This document shows positions 43,708 to 51,004 of a stretch of 64,000 nt of DNA, one piece after another. The DNA lies in contig NZ_RDSK01000012.1 of the NCBI RefSeq assembly GCF_003722075.1, positions 62,001 to 126,000 of the forward strand. Reading direction: 5' to 3'. Within the stretch, counting starts at the first letter, position 1; every line of letters starts with the position of its first letter. The DNA comes from Methanohalophilus sp. RSK. Its GTDB lineage: Archaea; Halobacteriota; Methanosarcinia; Methanosarcinales; Methanosarcinaceae. The translations under genes and the position numbers were made by a program. The notes below the pieces were generated by a model that was not told where the DNA came from, made no database searches, and was given only the letters and a program-made list of their open reading frames with translations.

Positions 43708-44448
43708 ATGGAACCAGTACGCATAGATGCAAGAGGACTCCATTACACACCCCTGAATCAGCAGATACGCAGAGCTGTTTCAGAGGGTGCTACTGAGATT
43801 AGCGTGGATAATGTACTTGGCCAGCGATTCATAGCAGATGGATTGAAAGGAGAAGTTACCATCCGGATCAACGGTGTTCCAGGTGGCGACCTTGGAATGT
43901 TCATGAACGGTCCCACCTGTATCGTGAAAGGCAACTGCGACCATGCACCTGGCAATACAATGGACAATGGTAAAATCGTTATCCATGGCAGTGCAGGAGA
44001 TGCCGTGGCCCACAGCATGAGAGGCGGCAAAGTTTTCGTGAGAGATGATATAGGCTACAGAGGAGGCATCCATATGAAGGAATATGGAGAGGAACATAAA
44101 CCCATCCTGGTTGTTGGAGACAATGCCTGCTCATTCCTGGGAGAATACATGGCCGGGGGAATTATAATCGTCCTGAGCAAGAGTGGCAATACTTTTGGAG
44201 GCAGAGGTGTTGGCAGTGGAATTCACGGTGGCGAAATCATCCTTAGAGGCAAATTGAAAGAAAGACAGCTTGGCGTGGGTGCCAGGATCACAGAATTCAC
44301 AGAAGAGGATCTGGAAAAGATAAATCCTTATATTGAAGAGTTTTGCGAATATTTCGAAATTGACCCGGAAAAATATCTGGATACAAAATACACAAAAGTA
44401 GTCGCGTCAAGCAGCAGGCCTTTTGCAGGCAAATATGTCTGGGAGTGA
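43708..44448 (+). CDS. Glutamate synthase GXGXG domain subunit
   Basis: 246-residue beta-helix protein that corresponds to the C-terminal GXGXG domain of bacterial GltB. Repeated glycine-rich turns are seen in EVTIRINGVPGGDLGMFMNG, DNGKIVIHGSAGDAVAHSM and GGIIIVLSKSGNTFGGRGVG. The domain is structural in the glutamate synthase complex. It lies four bases after the central subunit gene. Confidence 0.88.
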   Translation: MEPVRIDARGLHYTPLNQQIRRAVSEGATEISVDNVLGQRFIADGLKGEVTIRINGVPGGDLGMFMNGPTCIVKGNCDHAPGNTMDNGKIVIHGSAGDAVAHSMRGGKVFVRDDIGYRGGIHMKEYGEEHKPILVVGDNACSFLGEYMAGGIIIVLSKSGNTFGGRGVGSGIHGGEIILRGKLKERQLGVGARITEFTEEDLEKINPYIEEFCEYFEIDPEKYLDTKYTKVVASSSRPFAGKYVWE

Positions 44449-44452
44449 TATA

Positions 44453-45454
44453 ATGACAAATTACCTCGATCTTAAGGAAAAAGTCTGGGATACAAATCGT
44501 TGCAGCGGATGCGGGGGTTGTGTGGCGGTATGTCCTGCAGATGCCCTGTATTTCAAGAAGGGAGAAGAATCCATAAGACCTTCCAGCAATGGCTACTGCA
44601 AGGATGCCAATGATGGCGTTCCCTGCGGTGCATGTTATGACATATGCCCTCGCATAGAAGGAGAAATGCCCGAAAGTAGCATGTCCAGGGAAGAATACAT
44701 GGCTGCAAAGGCAGGTTTTCAAAACCCGGGAAAGCAAAGTGGAGGAGCGGTTTCTGCGATTCTGTATGACAGTCTGGAGAGGGGTATTGTTGATGCTGTT
44801 GTAACTGTAACAGAAGACCCCTGGACCCTGAAACCAAAATCCACAGTCATCACATCCGGTGAGGCCTTGATAAGCAGCGCAGGGAGTCGGTACAACTGGT
44901 GGGTCCCTCTGCTTGCAGCCCTTAAGGAAGCCGTAATCGGGAAGAAGTGCAAGAATATAGCAATTGTTGCCCTGCCCTGTGCGGCCCGGGCAGTGGAGAA
45001 GTTGCGTAAAAGTGGCAATGAATTGCTTGGACCCTTTGCAAAATCAATCAAATACGTAATCGGCCTGTTCTGTACAGAGAGCTTCGATTATGAAAAACTC
45101 ATGGAAGGCAAACTCAAATCAGAACTGCAGATCAACCCACTGGACATCGAACGCATGGATGTACGGGGAAAACTTGTTGTCAAACTCAAGAATGAGGATA
45201 TCAGCATTCCCCTGAAAAATATCGAAGATACTATTCGTCCAGGTTGTCACATATGCAAGGATTTCGATGCCCTCTATGCTGATATTTCAGCAGGTTCTGT
45301 AGGAAGCCCGGCAGGGTATACAACGTTGCTTTTGCGCAGTGATGCGGGTAAACTGGCAGTTGACAGAGCTATTGAAAGTGGCAGATTAGTTGCAACAGAT
45401 GAAGCTGACCCTGCAGTTGTCACAAAATACAGGGATAAAAAGCAGCAAAAATGA
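44453..45454 (+). CDS. FrhB/FpoF-type F420-binding iron-sulfur subunit, linked to glutamate synthase
   Basis: 333-residue protein with N-terminal ferredoxin motif CSGCGGCVAVCPADAL and CGACYDICPR, followed by the FrhB domain: KSGGAVSAI-type loop (KQSGGAVSAILYDSL), VALPCAARAVEKLRKS, KYVIGLFCTESFDYEKL and PGCHICKDFDALYADISAGSVG. FrhB-family subunits bind FAD and coenzyme F420. Its place as last gene of the glutamate synthase group suggests that reduced F420 supplies electrons instead of NADPH. That is inference; ferredoxin as partner is the alternative. ATG 44453 has GGGAGTGA just before it; an upstream in-frame ATG at 44423 would overlap the previous gene. Confidence 0.85.
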   Translation: MTNYLDLKEKVWDTNRCSGCGGCVAVCPADALYFKKGEESIRPSSNGYCKDANDGVPCGACYDICPRIEGEMPESSMSREEYMAAKAGFQNPGKQSGGAVSAILYDSLERGIVDAVVTVTEDPWTLKPKSTVITSGEALISSAGSRYNWWVPLLAALKEAVIGKKCKNIAIVALPCAARAVEKLRKSGNELLGPFAKSIKYVIGLFCTESFDYEKLMEGKLKSELQINPLDIERMDVRGKLVVKLKNEDISIPLKNIEDTIRPGCHICKDFDALYADISAGSVGSPAGYTTLLLRSDAGKLAVDRAIESGRLVATDEADPAVVTKYRDKKQQK

Positions 45455-45459
45455 ATGAA

Positions 45460-45493
45460 AAAGCAGCTAATCACTGCTTTATTTTACTCTTTT
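45460..45493 (+). terminator. Terminator of the glutamate synthase operon
   Basis: A 7-bp perfect stem AAAGCAG (45460-45466) with CTGCTTT (45474-45480) is followed by ATTTTACTCTTTT. It stands six bases after the last gene of the operon. Confidence 0.6.
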
Positions 45494-45580
45494 ATGGATA
45501 TTGTAGATATCCAAATACTTTCAACCTGCCTGCACCAATTTATAATAGCATGATTTGCATATACCAGCGGGGAGAATACG

Positions 45581-46780
45581 ATGGGCGTCTATACTGTAAC
45601 CGGGCTTAACAACTATATCAAAAATGTGTTAACTTCTGAAAAGGCCCTGCAGCAAATCTGGGTAGAAGGAGAAATATCCAACCTCACAAAACACCGATCC
45701 GGGCATTACTATTTTTCCATAAAAGATGGAGCAAGCCAGGTAAGCTGTGTTAGTTTTCGCTCCACAAACCGCAAATTAAAATTTGAACCTGAAAAGGATA
45801 TGAAAGTGCTGGTTTTTGGATCGGTAAATGTTTACACCGTTCGTGGACAGTACCAGCTACAGGTGCTGGACATCCGCCCGGATGGTGTGGGCGAATTGTA
45901 TAAAGCATTCGAACAACTCAAAAAAAGACTTGAAGGAGAGGGTTTGTTTGCTCCCGAACACAAAAAGCCCCTCCCCCGTTATCCCCGCAAGATAGGAGTT
46001 GCCACATCTGCCACAGGCGCAGCTATACACGACATACTGCATGTACTACAAAGACGCTATCCTGTAGATATCCTGCTCTGCCCGACAACTGTCCAGGGAG
46101 AGGCTTCCGCAGATAGTATCATAAGATCGCTGGAATTGCTCAATCGTACAGATGCAGACCTCATTATTGCCGGCAGGGGAGGAGGTTCCCTTGAAGACAT
46201 GTGGCCATTCAATGAAGAAAAGGTAGCACGTGCCATCTACAATTCCAGACTACCCGTTATAGCGGCAGTCGGGCATGAAACTGATTTCACAATATCAGAT
46301 TTTGCAGCAGATGTGCGTGCACCCACCCCCTCAGCAGCCGCAGAAATTGCAGTGCCCGACAGGACAGAAATGGTGAAGCACATCGATGGCCTCAGGCAGA
46401 GAATGGAATCTGCACTCAAAAACCATATTCTGAACCAGAAAAAACACCTTGAATACCTTTCAGGCCGAATTAGTCCTGATAGATACAGGGAACTGCTCAA
46501 CCAGCGCACCCAACATCTGGATGAGGTGACATATCGCCTGGCATCCAGAACAGAATATATACTGCAAGCTAAAGTTGCAGAACTAGGCGGCCTTGCAGGG
46601 CGATTGAATGCCGTAAGCCCCCTTAATACCCTTGAACGTGGATACTGTGTGGCACAGTCCGATGAAGGGGGAACCATAACCGGTGTTATTGATATTAAGA
46701 AGGGTCAGAATTTACAATTGAAATTCAGGGATGGCTGTTGCAGAGTGGGACATAAAGAAAATTTGGATGAGGGATGTTAA
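45581..46780 (+). CDS. xseA: Exodeoxyribonuclease VII large subunit
   Basis: 399-residue XseA. The OB-fold starts with YTVTGLNNYIKNVLTSEKALQQIWVEGEISN; the catalytic region has IGVATSATGAAIHDILHVLQRRYP, IIAGRGGGSLEDMWPFNEEKVARAI and VIAAVGHETDFTISDFAADVRAPTPSAAAE. The C-terminal part is coiled coil, as usual. ExoVII degrades single-stranded DNA. The enzyme is bacterial in origin, but found in some methanogens. GGGGAG precedes ATG 45581, and xseB overlaps its end. Confidence 0.93.
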   Translation: MGVYTVTGLNNYIKNVLTSEKALQQIWVEGEISNLTKHRSGHYYFSIKDGASQVSCVSFRSTNRKLKFEPEKDMKVLVFGSVNVYTVRGQYQLQVLDIRPDGVGELYKAFEQLKKRLEGEGLFAPEHKKPLPRYPRKIGVATSATGAAIHDILHVLQRRYPVDILLCPTTVQGEASADSIIRSLELLNRTDADLIIAGRGGGSLEDMWPFNEEKVARAIYNSRLPVIAAVGHETDFTISDFAADVRAPTPSAAAEIAVPDRTEMVKHIDGLRQRMESALKNHILNQKKHLEYLSGRISPDRYRELLNQRTQHLDEVTYRLASRTEYILQAKVAELGGLAGRLNAVSPLNTLERGYCVAQSDEGGTITGVIDIKKGQNLQLKFRDGCCRVGHKENLDEGC

Positions 46781-47018
46781 ATTGTCATCAAACACTGAAA
46801 ACAAAAACTTTGAAGATAGCCTGCTCGAACTCGAGGATATTGTGGAAAGACTTGAAAACGGACAGATTTCCCTCCAGGAAAGCATGGAAATGTTCGAGAG
46901 AGGAATAAAACTTGCAGGTATCTGCAATCATATTCTGCAAGAATCTGAACAACGCATAGAGCAACTCATAGAAAGAAACGAAGAAATTGAGACCTGTGAT
47001 TTTGAACAGGAAAACTGA
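46767..47018 (+). CDS. xseB: Exodeoxyribonuclease VII small subunit
   Basis: 83-residue XseB, a helical hairpin that binds the XseA coiled coil. The family pattern FEDSLLELEDIVERLENGQISLQESMEMFERGIKLA is plain. The start is ATG 46767, overlapping xseA by 14 bases; TTG 46782, behind GAGGG, is an alternative that gives the usual shorter N-terminus. Confidence 0.88.
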   Translation: MRDVKLSSNTENKNFEDSLLELEDIVERLENGQISLQESMEMFERGIKLAGICNHILQESEQRIEQLIERNEEIETCDFEQEN

Positions 47019-47060
47019 AACAAGCCTGTTTAACTTCTATGCATAACGAAATCAAGAAAG

Positions 47061-47068
47061 TATAAGTA
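47061..47068 (+). promoter_or_regulatory. TATA box of the KaiC-like gene (leaderless transcript)
   Basis: TATAAGTA is centred 25-26 bases before ATG 47090, with no ribosome-binding site before the ATG, so the mRNA is probably leaderless. Confidence 0.5.
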
Positions 47069-47089
47069 ATTCTTTATTCATAAGAACTT

Positions 47090-48454
47090 ATGATGAGTGA
47101 ATTGAGGGAAATCCCCTGCCATATTGATGGCATGGACGAAATCGTGGGTGGTTTCAAGTCCCCTTCGATCATTCTTATTGCGGGGACAGCTGGTGTAGGT
47201 AAGACAACTATGGCACTGCAGATGCTGTCAAATGCAGCAAAAGCCGGCGAAAAAACCCTGTACATACCAATTACAACGGAAAATTCTGATCGGCTGAAGA
47301 TGTACCTGTCCACTTTTGAATTTCTGGAGGAATCCGTGGAAGTACATGAGATAAATAGGCCTATTGCAGAAAAAGATCCGCTAAGCACCCTTATCGAAAT
47401 GGACAATACTATATCATCCATAAAACCAGACAGACTTGTAATAGACCCTATCACACCCATAGGATTTGGATTTGTGGAACAGGAAAGAAGGCGTTTCTTC
47501 TACACCCTGGACTCAATGGTGCGTGAATCCAACTCCCTGGTGTTTTTGACAGGCGAGTTAATGAAAGATGAAATTCACAATTATGTGGTCAGCCACCTTG
47601 CAGATGGAATAATTTATCTGTCCAGAACCAACCAGGGCATGCAAACTTCCAACCAGATGGAAATTCTCAAGATGACAGGAGTTAAACCCCCCTACAGTAA
47701 TGAGTGCATGACTCAGAAATTCAATTATCAGGTGAGCACACGCGGATTCAGTGCATACCCAAATCTGAAATACGAGGAACAGGCTCCAGAAGATAAAAAA
47801 GTTGACACTGGCATAGATGAATTTGACAAAATATTAAACGGAGGCGTCCCGAAAGGAAGTTCTCTTCTTGTAGGAGGAGAACCGGGCACCGGGAAAACCA
47901 TAATGGGATGGCAATTTATCCAGCAGGGGCTCGAAAACGGGGAAAACTGTGCTATCATCACCTTTTATGAAAGTGTAGACCAGATAATAAAGGCCACAGG
48001 TGATCTTGGCTGGGATCTGCAACCCTATATTGACGAAGGAAAACTTAGTATAATCACGTATGATACCGAAAACGTCTGTTATGCAGAATATTCCAACCGT
48101 ATAAGTAATATTGTAGAGGAAAAAAAACCTGCCAGACTGCTAATAGATGGCCTTGTGAACGTGGAAATCACAATAATAGATCCTGTTAAGAGAAGAGGAT
48201 TTTTGCATTCCCTTGTAGGTTACCTGAAAAGCCATAATGTTACGACACTTTTTACCACGGAACTTTTCGGCGGGGCTGAAAAAATAAGGAGCAAGGAGTC
48301 GTCTTTTATACTGGATAATGTAATCCTGCTTAAACAGACAGATACTGAAAAAGGAATGAAAAGGCAGTTCCAGATCATTAAATCAAGGGGGACCGCCAGT
48401 GAACCCCTTATAAAAGAATATGAAATAAAGGAAGGCGGAATTGAGATAAGATAA
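47090..48454 (+). CDS. KaiC-like double RecA-domain ATPase
   Basis: 454-residue protein with two KaiC/RadA-type ATPase domains. The first P-loop is GTAGVGKTT (residues 32-40), the second GEPGTGKTI (about residue 263). Second-domain marks include VDTGIDEFDKILNGGVPKGS and ARLLIDGLVNVEITIID. The first domain keeps a divergent Walker B (PDRLVIDPITPIGFG). Archaeal KaiC-like proteins act in signalling, for example in motility and phosphotransfer circuits, and not in circadian timing. A winged-helix gene ends one base from its 3' end on the opposite strand. Confidence 0.85.
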   Translation: MMSELREIPCHIDGMDEIVGGFKSPSIILIAGTAGVGKTTMALQMLSNAAKAGEKTLYIPITTENSDRLKMYLSTFEFLEESVEVHEINRPIAEKDPLSTLIEMDNTISSIKPDRLVIDPITPIGFGFVEQERRRFFYTLDSMVRESNSLVFLTGELMKDEIHNYVVSHLADGIIYLSRTNQGMQTSNQMEILKMTGVKPPYSNECMTQKFNYQVSTRGFSAYPNLKYEEQAPEDKKVDTGIDEFDKILNGGVPKGSSLLVGGEPGTGKTIMGWQFIQQGLENGENCAIITFYESVDQIIKATGDLGWDLQPYIDEGKLSIITYDTENVCYAEYSNRISNIVEEKKPARLLIDGLVNVEITIIDPVKRRGFLHSLVGYLKSHNVTTLFTTELFGGAEKIRSKESSFILDNVILLKQTDTEKGMKRQFQIIKSRGTASEPLIKEYEIKEGGIEIR

Positions 48455-48455
48455 A

Positions 48456-48683
48456 TCAGAGATTTTGCACTTTCCTCTCAATTGTTGTACCAAGTTCTGT
48501 AAGACTGCACTTGCCTTCTTTTTCCACTACAAGTTCCTTTTCCATCAGCTCTTCCACCAGTCTATTGACAGAAGGCTGTGCAAGATGCATATTCTTTGCA
48601 ATACGGGATGTCTCGAGTTCACCTTTAGAAGCCAGCATTTCAAGAAGTTTTTGTCGATTCGTATTCCCTGTTACAAAACCCAT
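48456..48683 (-). CDS. Small winged-helix DNA-binding protein
   Basis: 75-residue winged-helix protein: TGNTNRQKLLEMLASKGELETSRIAKNMHLAQPSVNRLVEELMEKEL, then the wing VVEKEGKCSLTELG. Such one-domain proteins of Methanosarcinales are transcription factors. The start is ATG 48683, behind GGAGG; ATG 48695, behind GGTGA, would add four residues. It converges with the KaiC-like gene. It is divergent from the SRP RNA promoter, which lies about 90 bases upstream. Confidence 0.7.
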   Translation of the reverse strand: MGFVTGNTNRQKLLEMLASKGELETSRIAKNMHLAQPSVNRLVEELMEKELVVEKEGKCSLTELGTTIERKVQNL

Positions 48684-48774
48684 TATTTCCTCCATAAAAT
48701 CACCGTTTAATATTAAGTTTACAGCTATAATTAACTTTCTTCAATATTGAAGAACGCATCTGCAGGGGAATAAT

Positions 48775-48782
48775 TTTATAAG
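48775..48782 (+). promoter_or_regulatory. TATA box of the SRP RNA gene
   Basis: TTTATAAG lies about 20-25 bases before the deduced 5' end of the SRP RNA at 48798. Confidence 0.55.
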
Positions 48783-48797
48783 TATCAAACCACATTT

Positions 48798-49077
48798 AGG
48801 GGTGGCAGGCTAGTCTGGGTAGGTCGGCGTCACCTGTAACCCGAAATCGCCGATATGCGGGAGACGAAGCTGAAGGAAGTCATCAGGATTATTTTTAAGC
48901 CTGTGACCTCAACTAAGAAACTCCGTCCTGTTTGGATGATGTTGCTAGAGAGGTTGGTTGGAGAATCGGCCCTCTATCTTTACCGCGGAAACCGGTCGAG
49001 GCCCGGAAGGGAGCAGACTTACCGTGAACATACATCGCTCTCAGGGTTGCGGGGTGGAGGCGAGGTCACAGTCCCCT
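48798..49077 (+). ncRNA. ffs: Signal recognition particle RNA (7S RNA)
   Basis: About 280 nucleotides, the normal length for archaeal SRP RNA, which joins SRP19 and SRP54 to target membrane proteins. The SRP54-binding helix 8 is plain at 48996-49016 with the conserved GGCCCGGAAGGGAGCAG. The Alu-like 5' domain has GTCACCTGTAACCCGAAA and GCCGATATGC. The ends pair: AGGGG (48798-48802) with CCCCT (49073-49077). Exact ends may be off by a few bases. A TATA box stands at the right distance upstream. Confidence 0.93.
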
Positions 49078-49171
49078 GGAAAATGAGAATGATGGCAACC
49101 GGATGCATGCCTGCCACTTTATACAAGGAAAAAGTTATATACATGACTGGCTTATGGAGTGCATTACCCGG

Positions 49172-49256
49172 GACGAGATAGCCAAGCCCGGTATGGCGCA
49201 GGATTGCTAATCCTGTGGTGCTCGCCACCTCGGGGGTTCGAATCCCCCTCTCGTCG
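49172..49256 (+). tRNA. tRNA-Ser (anticodon GCT)
   Basis: Acceptor stem GACGAGA (49172-49178) pairs with TCTCGTC (49249-49255), with G as discriminator. The anticodon arm is GGATT-GCT-AATCC (loop includes GCT, for codons AGC/AGT). There is a long variable arm, as in type II tRNAs, and the T-arm GGGGGTTCGAATCCCCC. CCA is not encoded. No intron is seen. Confidence 0.95.
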
Positions 49257-49307
49257 TTAATTATTATTTCCAATCATTTTATCAATGAAAACATAGAAAG
49301 TTAATAC

Positions 49308-49532
49308 ATGTCAGATAACATGAAAAAAATCCCGGTTATCCAAAGACCTGAGCCTAAAGAAGAAGCTCCTTCCTGTGGCGGTTGTGATTCAAAAGGAAAT
49401 TGCAATCACTGGGGAATTAAGCCAGGTTCTGAAAAAGAGGAAGTATACCGCAACGTATTAATTTATCTTACAATGGGAATTGTTATCATAATTACAGCTC
49501 TGCTTATAAAGACCTTAATTTCATCATTTTAA
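49308..49532 (+). CDS. Small cysteine-containing membrane protein, unknown function
   Basis: 74 residues: a soluble N-terminal part with SCGGCDSKGNCNHWG (three cysteines, possible metal site), then one C-terminal helix (VLIYLTMGIVIIITALLIKTLI). The frame begins at ATG 49308 without a clear ribosome-binding site; a TATA-like TTTTATCA 28 bases before it suggests a leaderless mRNA. I do not recognise a named family. Confidence 0.6.
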   Translation: MSDNMKKIPVIQRPEPKEEAPSCGGCDSKGNCNHWGIKPGSEKEEVYRNVLIYLTMGIVIIITALLIKTLISSF

Positions 49533-49539
49533 AAAAGAA

Positions 49540-49851
49540 TTATTTGTAAGGAATACACATTTTCCTGCCACATGACAAACAGATTATACACACTGTTCCT
49601 TTTTTCAACCGTACCTTGGAACTGCTACCCGGTACAAGATAAGAATTACAACTACGACACACCCTTCTGCGAAGGGATGCAGGCAAACGGATCCTGTAGC
49701 GCATACCGATCCTGCGTGCAAGTGTAACATACCTGTCACTTCTGTGAGGGTGTACACTGTATGATGCTTCTGCAAGCTTGAAAAGGCGTTCAATTCTCTG
49801 TTTTGCCAGGTCTTTCATTAAATTTTTCTGCTTTTTTCGGGATTTAGACAC
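49540..49851 (-). CDS. rnp4: Ribonuclease P protein component 4 (Rpp21)
   Basis: 103-residue archaeal RNase P subunit, homologue of human Rpp21. N-terminal helices (MKDLAKQRIERLFKLAEASY) precede RYVTLARRIGMRYRIRLP, and the zinc ribbon CRSCNSYLVPG with CIICLSCGRKM holds the cysteines. It helps mature tRNA 5' ends together with Rpp29 and the RNA. The start is GTG 49851, behind GAGGT. Confidence 0.9.
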   Translation of the reverse strand: MSKSRKKQKNLMKDLAKQRIERLFKLAEASYSVHPHRSDRYVTLARRIGMRYRIRLPASLRRRVCRSCNSYLVPGSSSKVRLKKGTVCIICLSCGRKMCIPYK

Positions 49852-49869
49852 ACAAACTACCTCTAATAT

Positions 49870-50541
49870 TCAAGAATCCATATTATTTTCAAGAATAATT
49901 ACCTTTGCTTTACTTCTTTTTTCTACAAGTGTTTTAAAGAGATCCACGTCGGCGTCCGTCCCCTCAACACTTCCATAATGCATTGGTATGACATAAGATG
50001 GCTTTATACATGAAACTGCTTCTGCGGCTTGCTTTTCATCCATAGTATAATTTCCTCCTATAGGAAGCAGGACGATATCAGCTTCAATGGAAGCCATTTC
50101 ATCGATCAAATCTGTATCCCCGGCATGATATATCCGCAAGCCTTCCAGCTCAACCACATAACCCACACCTTCACCGGGCGGATGGAAGGATTTGTCTGTA
50201 TTATAAGCTGCAACTACCTCTATATTCAATCCCTTTATTGCAAGTTCGTTTTTGAGGATATCCCCAACTTCAATTCTTCTTGCATCGCCCCGAAACTGCA
50301 GACTGCAACTTGTAGGAATAAGGGTAGTAGCACTACTTTTCCTGACCTTCTGAATATCCTGAGGGGAACAGTGGTCAAAATGCTCATGAGTAATAAGCAG
50401 TACATCGGCCTGGTCTTCATAGCCGATGTAGCCGCCAATATCATAGGGATCAATATACACCACCAGATTGTCCCCTCGCAATCTGAATCCTGCATGCCCC
50501 AGCCAATCAATGTGCACTTTTCCTATATCTATAGCTTTCAA
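49870..50541 (-). CDS. Metallo-beta-lactamase-fold hydrolase (UPF0173-like)
   Basis: 223-residue protein with the zinc motif THEHFDHCSP (about residue 53), then YNTDKSFHPPGEGVGYVVEL, the aspartate in YHAGDTDLIDEM and the final histidine in VIPMHYGSVEGTDAD. These are the metal ligands of the family; the substrate is unknown. Start is TTG 50541, with AGGAG about eight bases upstream. Confidence 0.8.
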   Translation of the reverse strand: MKAIDIGKVHIDWLGHAGFRLRGDNLVVYIDPYDIGGYIGYEDQADVLLITHEHFDHCSPQDIQKVRKSSATTLIPTSCSLQFRGDARRIEVGDILKNELAIKGLNIEVVAAYNTDKSFHPPGEGVGYVVELEGLRIYHAGDTDLIDEMASIEADIVLLPIGGNYTMDEKQAAEAVSCIKPSYVIPMHYGSVEGTDADVDLFKTLVEKRSKAKVIILENNMDS

Positions 50542-50779
50542 TCTATAATCTCCTGTGGATATTTAACTCCGGCAAGTTGATTAACATTTCATTTTATCAA
50601 AGCTAATACAAAAAAATATCCTTTATATCCCATAATTCAACTTTTTCCAGTCACATTTAACTAAACAGGCGAGAAGTCCCCTTCCGTAAGGTAGGGGATG
50701 AAAGCCGTGCTATATAATATAAAAAGTTGCATAAGTTATTTGTAATTATAAATTTATACAGATAACTATAAATAACAAT

Positions 50780-51004
50780 CTGGATAAGGCCAGTCATTCT
50801 GTACATTTACTGCAATATTATTTTGTACAATGTGTAAAATATAGAAGAGACACTTTGGTGAATACTCTTGCCATAGATTGTTTGAAAAACCGTATATAAT
50901 GTAAGTGCAAAGATGCATTCTAGATAAGATCATATTTTTTGGCTACAACAGGACAGGTTACACTGGATGTTTTGAAAAGTTATGTTGATAATCAGGGTAA
51001 ATAA
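50780..51004 (+). pseudogene. tnpA: tnpA remnant (Y1 transposase)
   Basis: One reading frame keeps both ends of an IS200/IS605 TnpA. The N-terminal part reads SHSVHLLQYYFVQCVKYRRD at about 50792-50851; the C-terminal part reads SYFLATTGQVTLDVLKSYVD then NQGK, to TAA 51002-51004. Between them are in-frame TAA (50897) and TAG (50918); the middle, including the HUH motif and catalytic tyrosine region, is deleted. The total is about 75 codons against 130-150 in the family. Its stop overlaps the tnpB ATG, as in intact elements. Confidence 0.75.

Noticed and set aside
48855-49181. A 108-codon open frame on the plus strand
   Set aside because: It is inside the SRP RNA gene and does not resemble a protein.
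49019-49273. An 84-codon open frame on the minus strand
   Set aside because: It runs opposite the SRP RNA and the tRNA-Ser gene, so it is a by-product of these structured genes.
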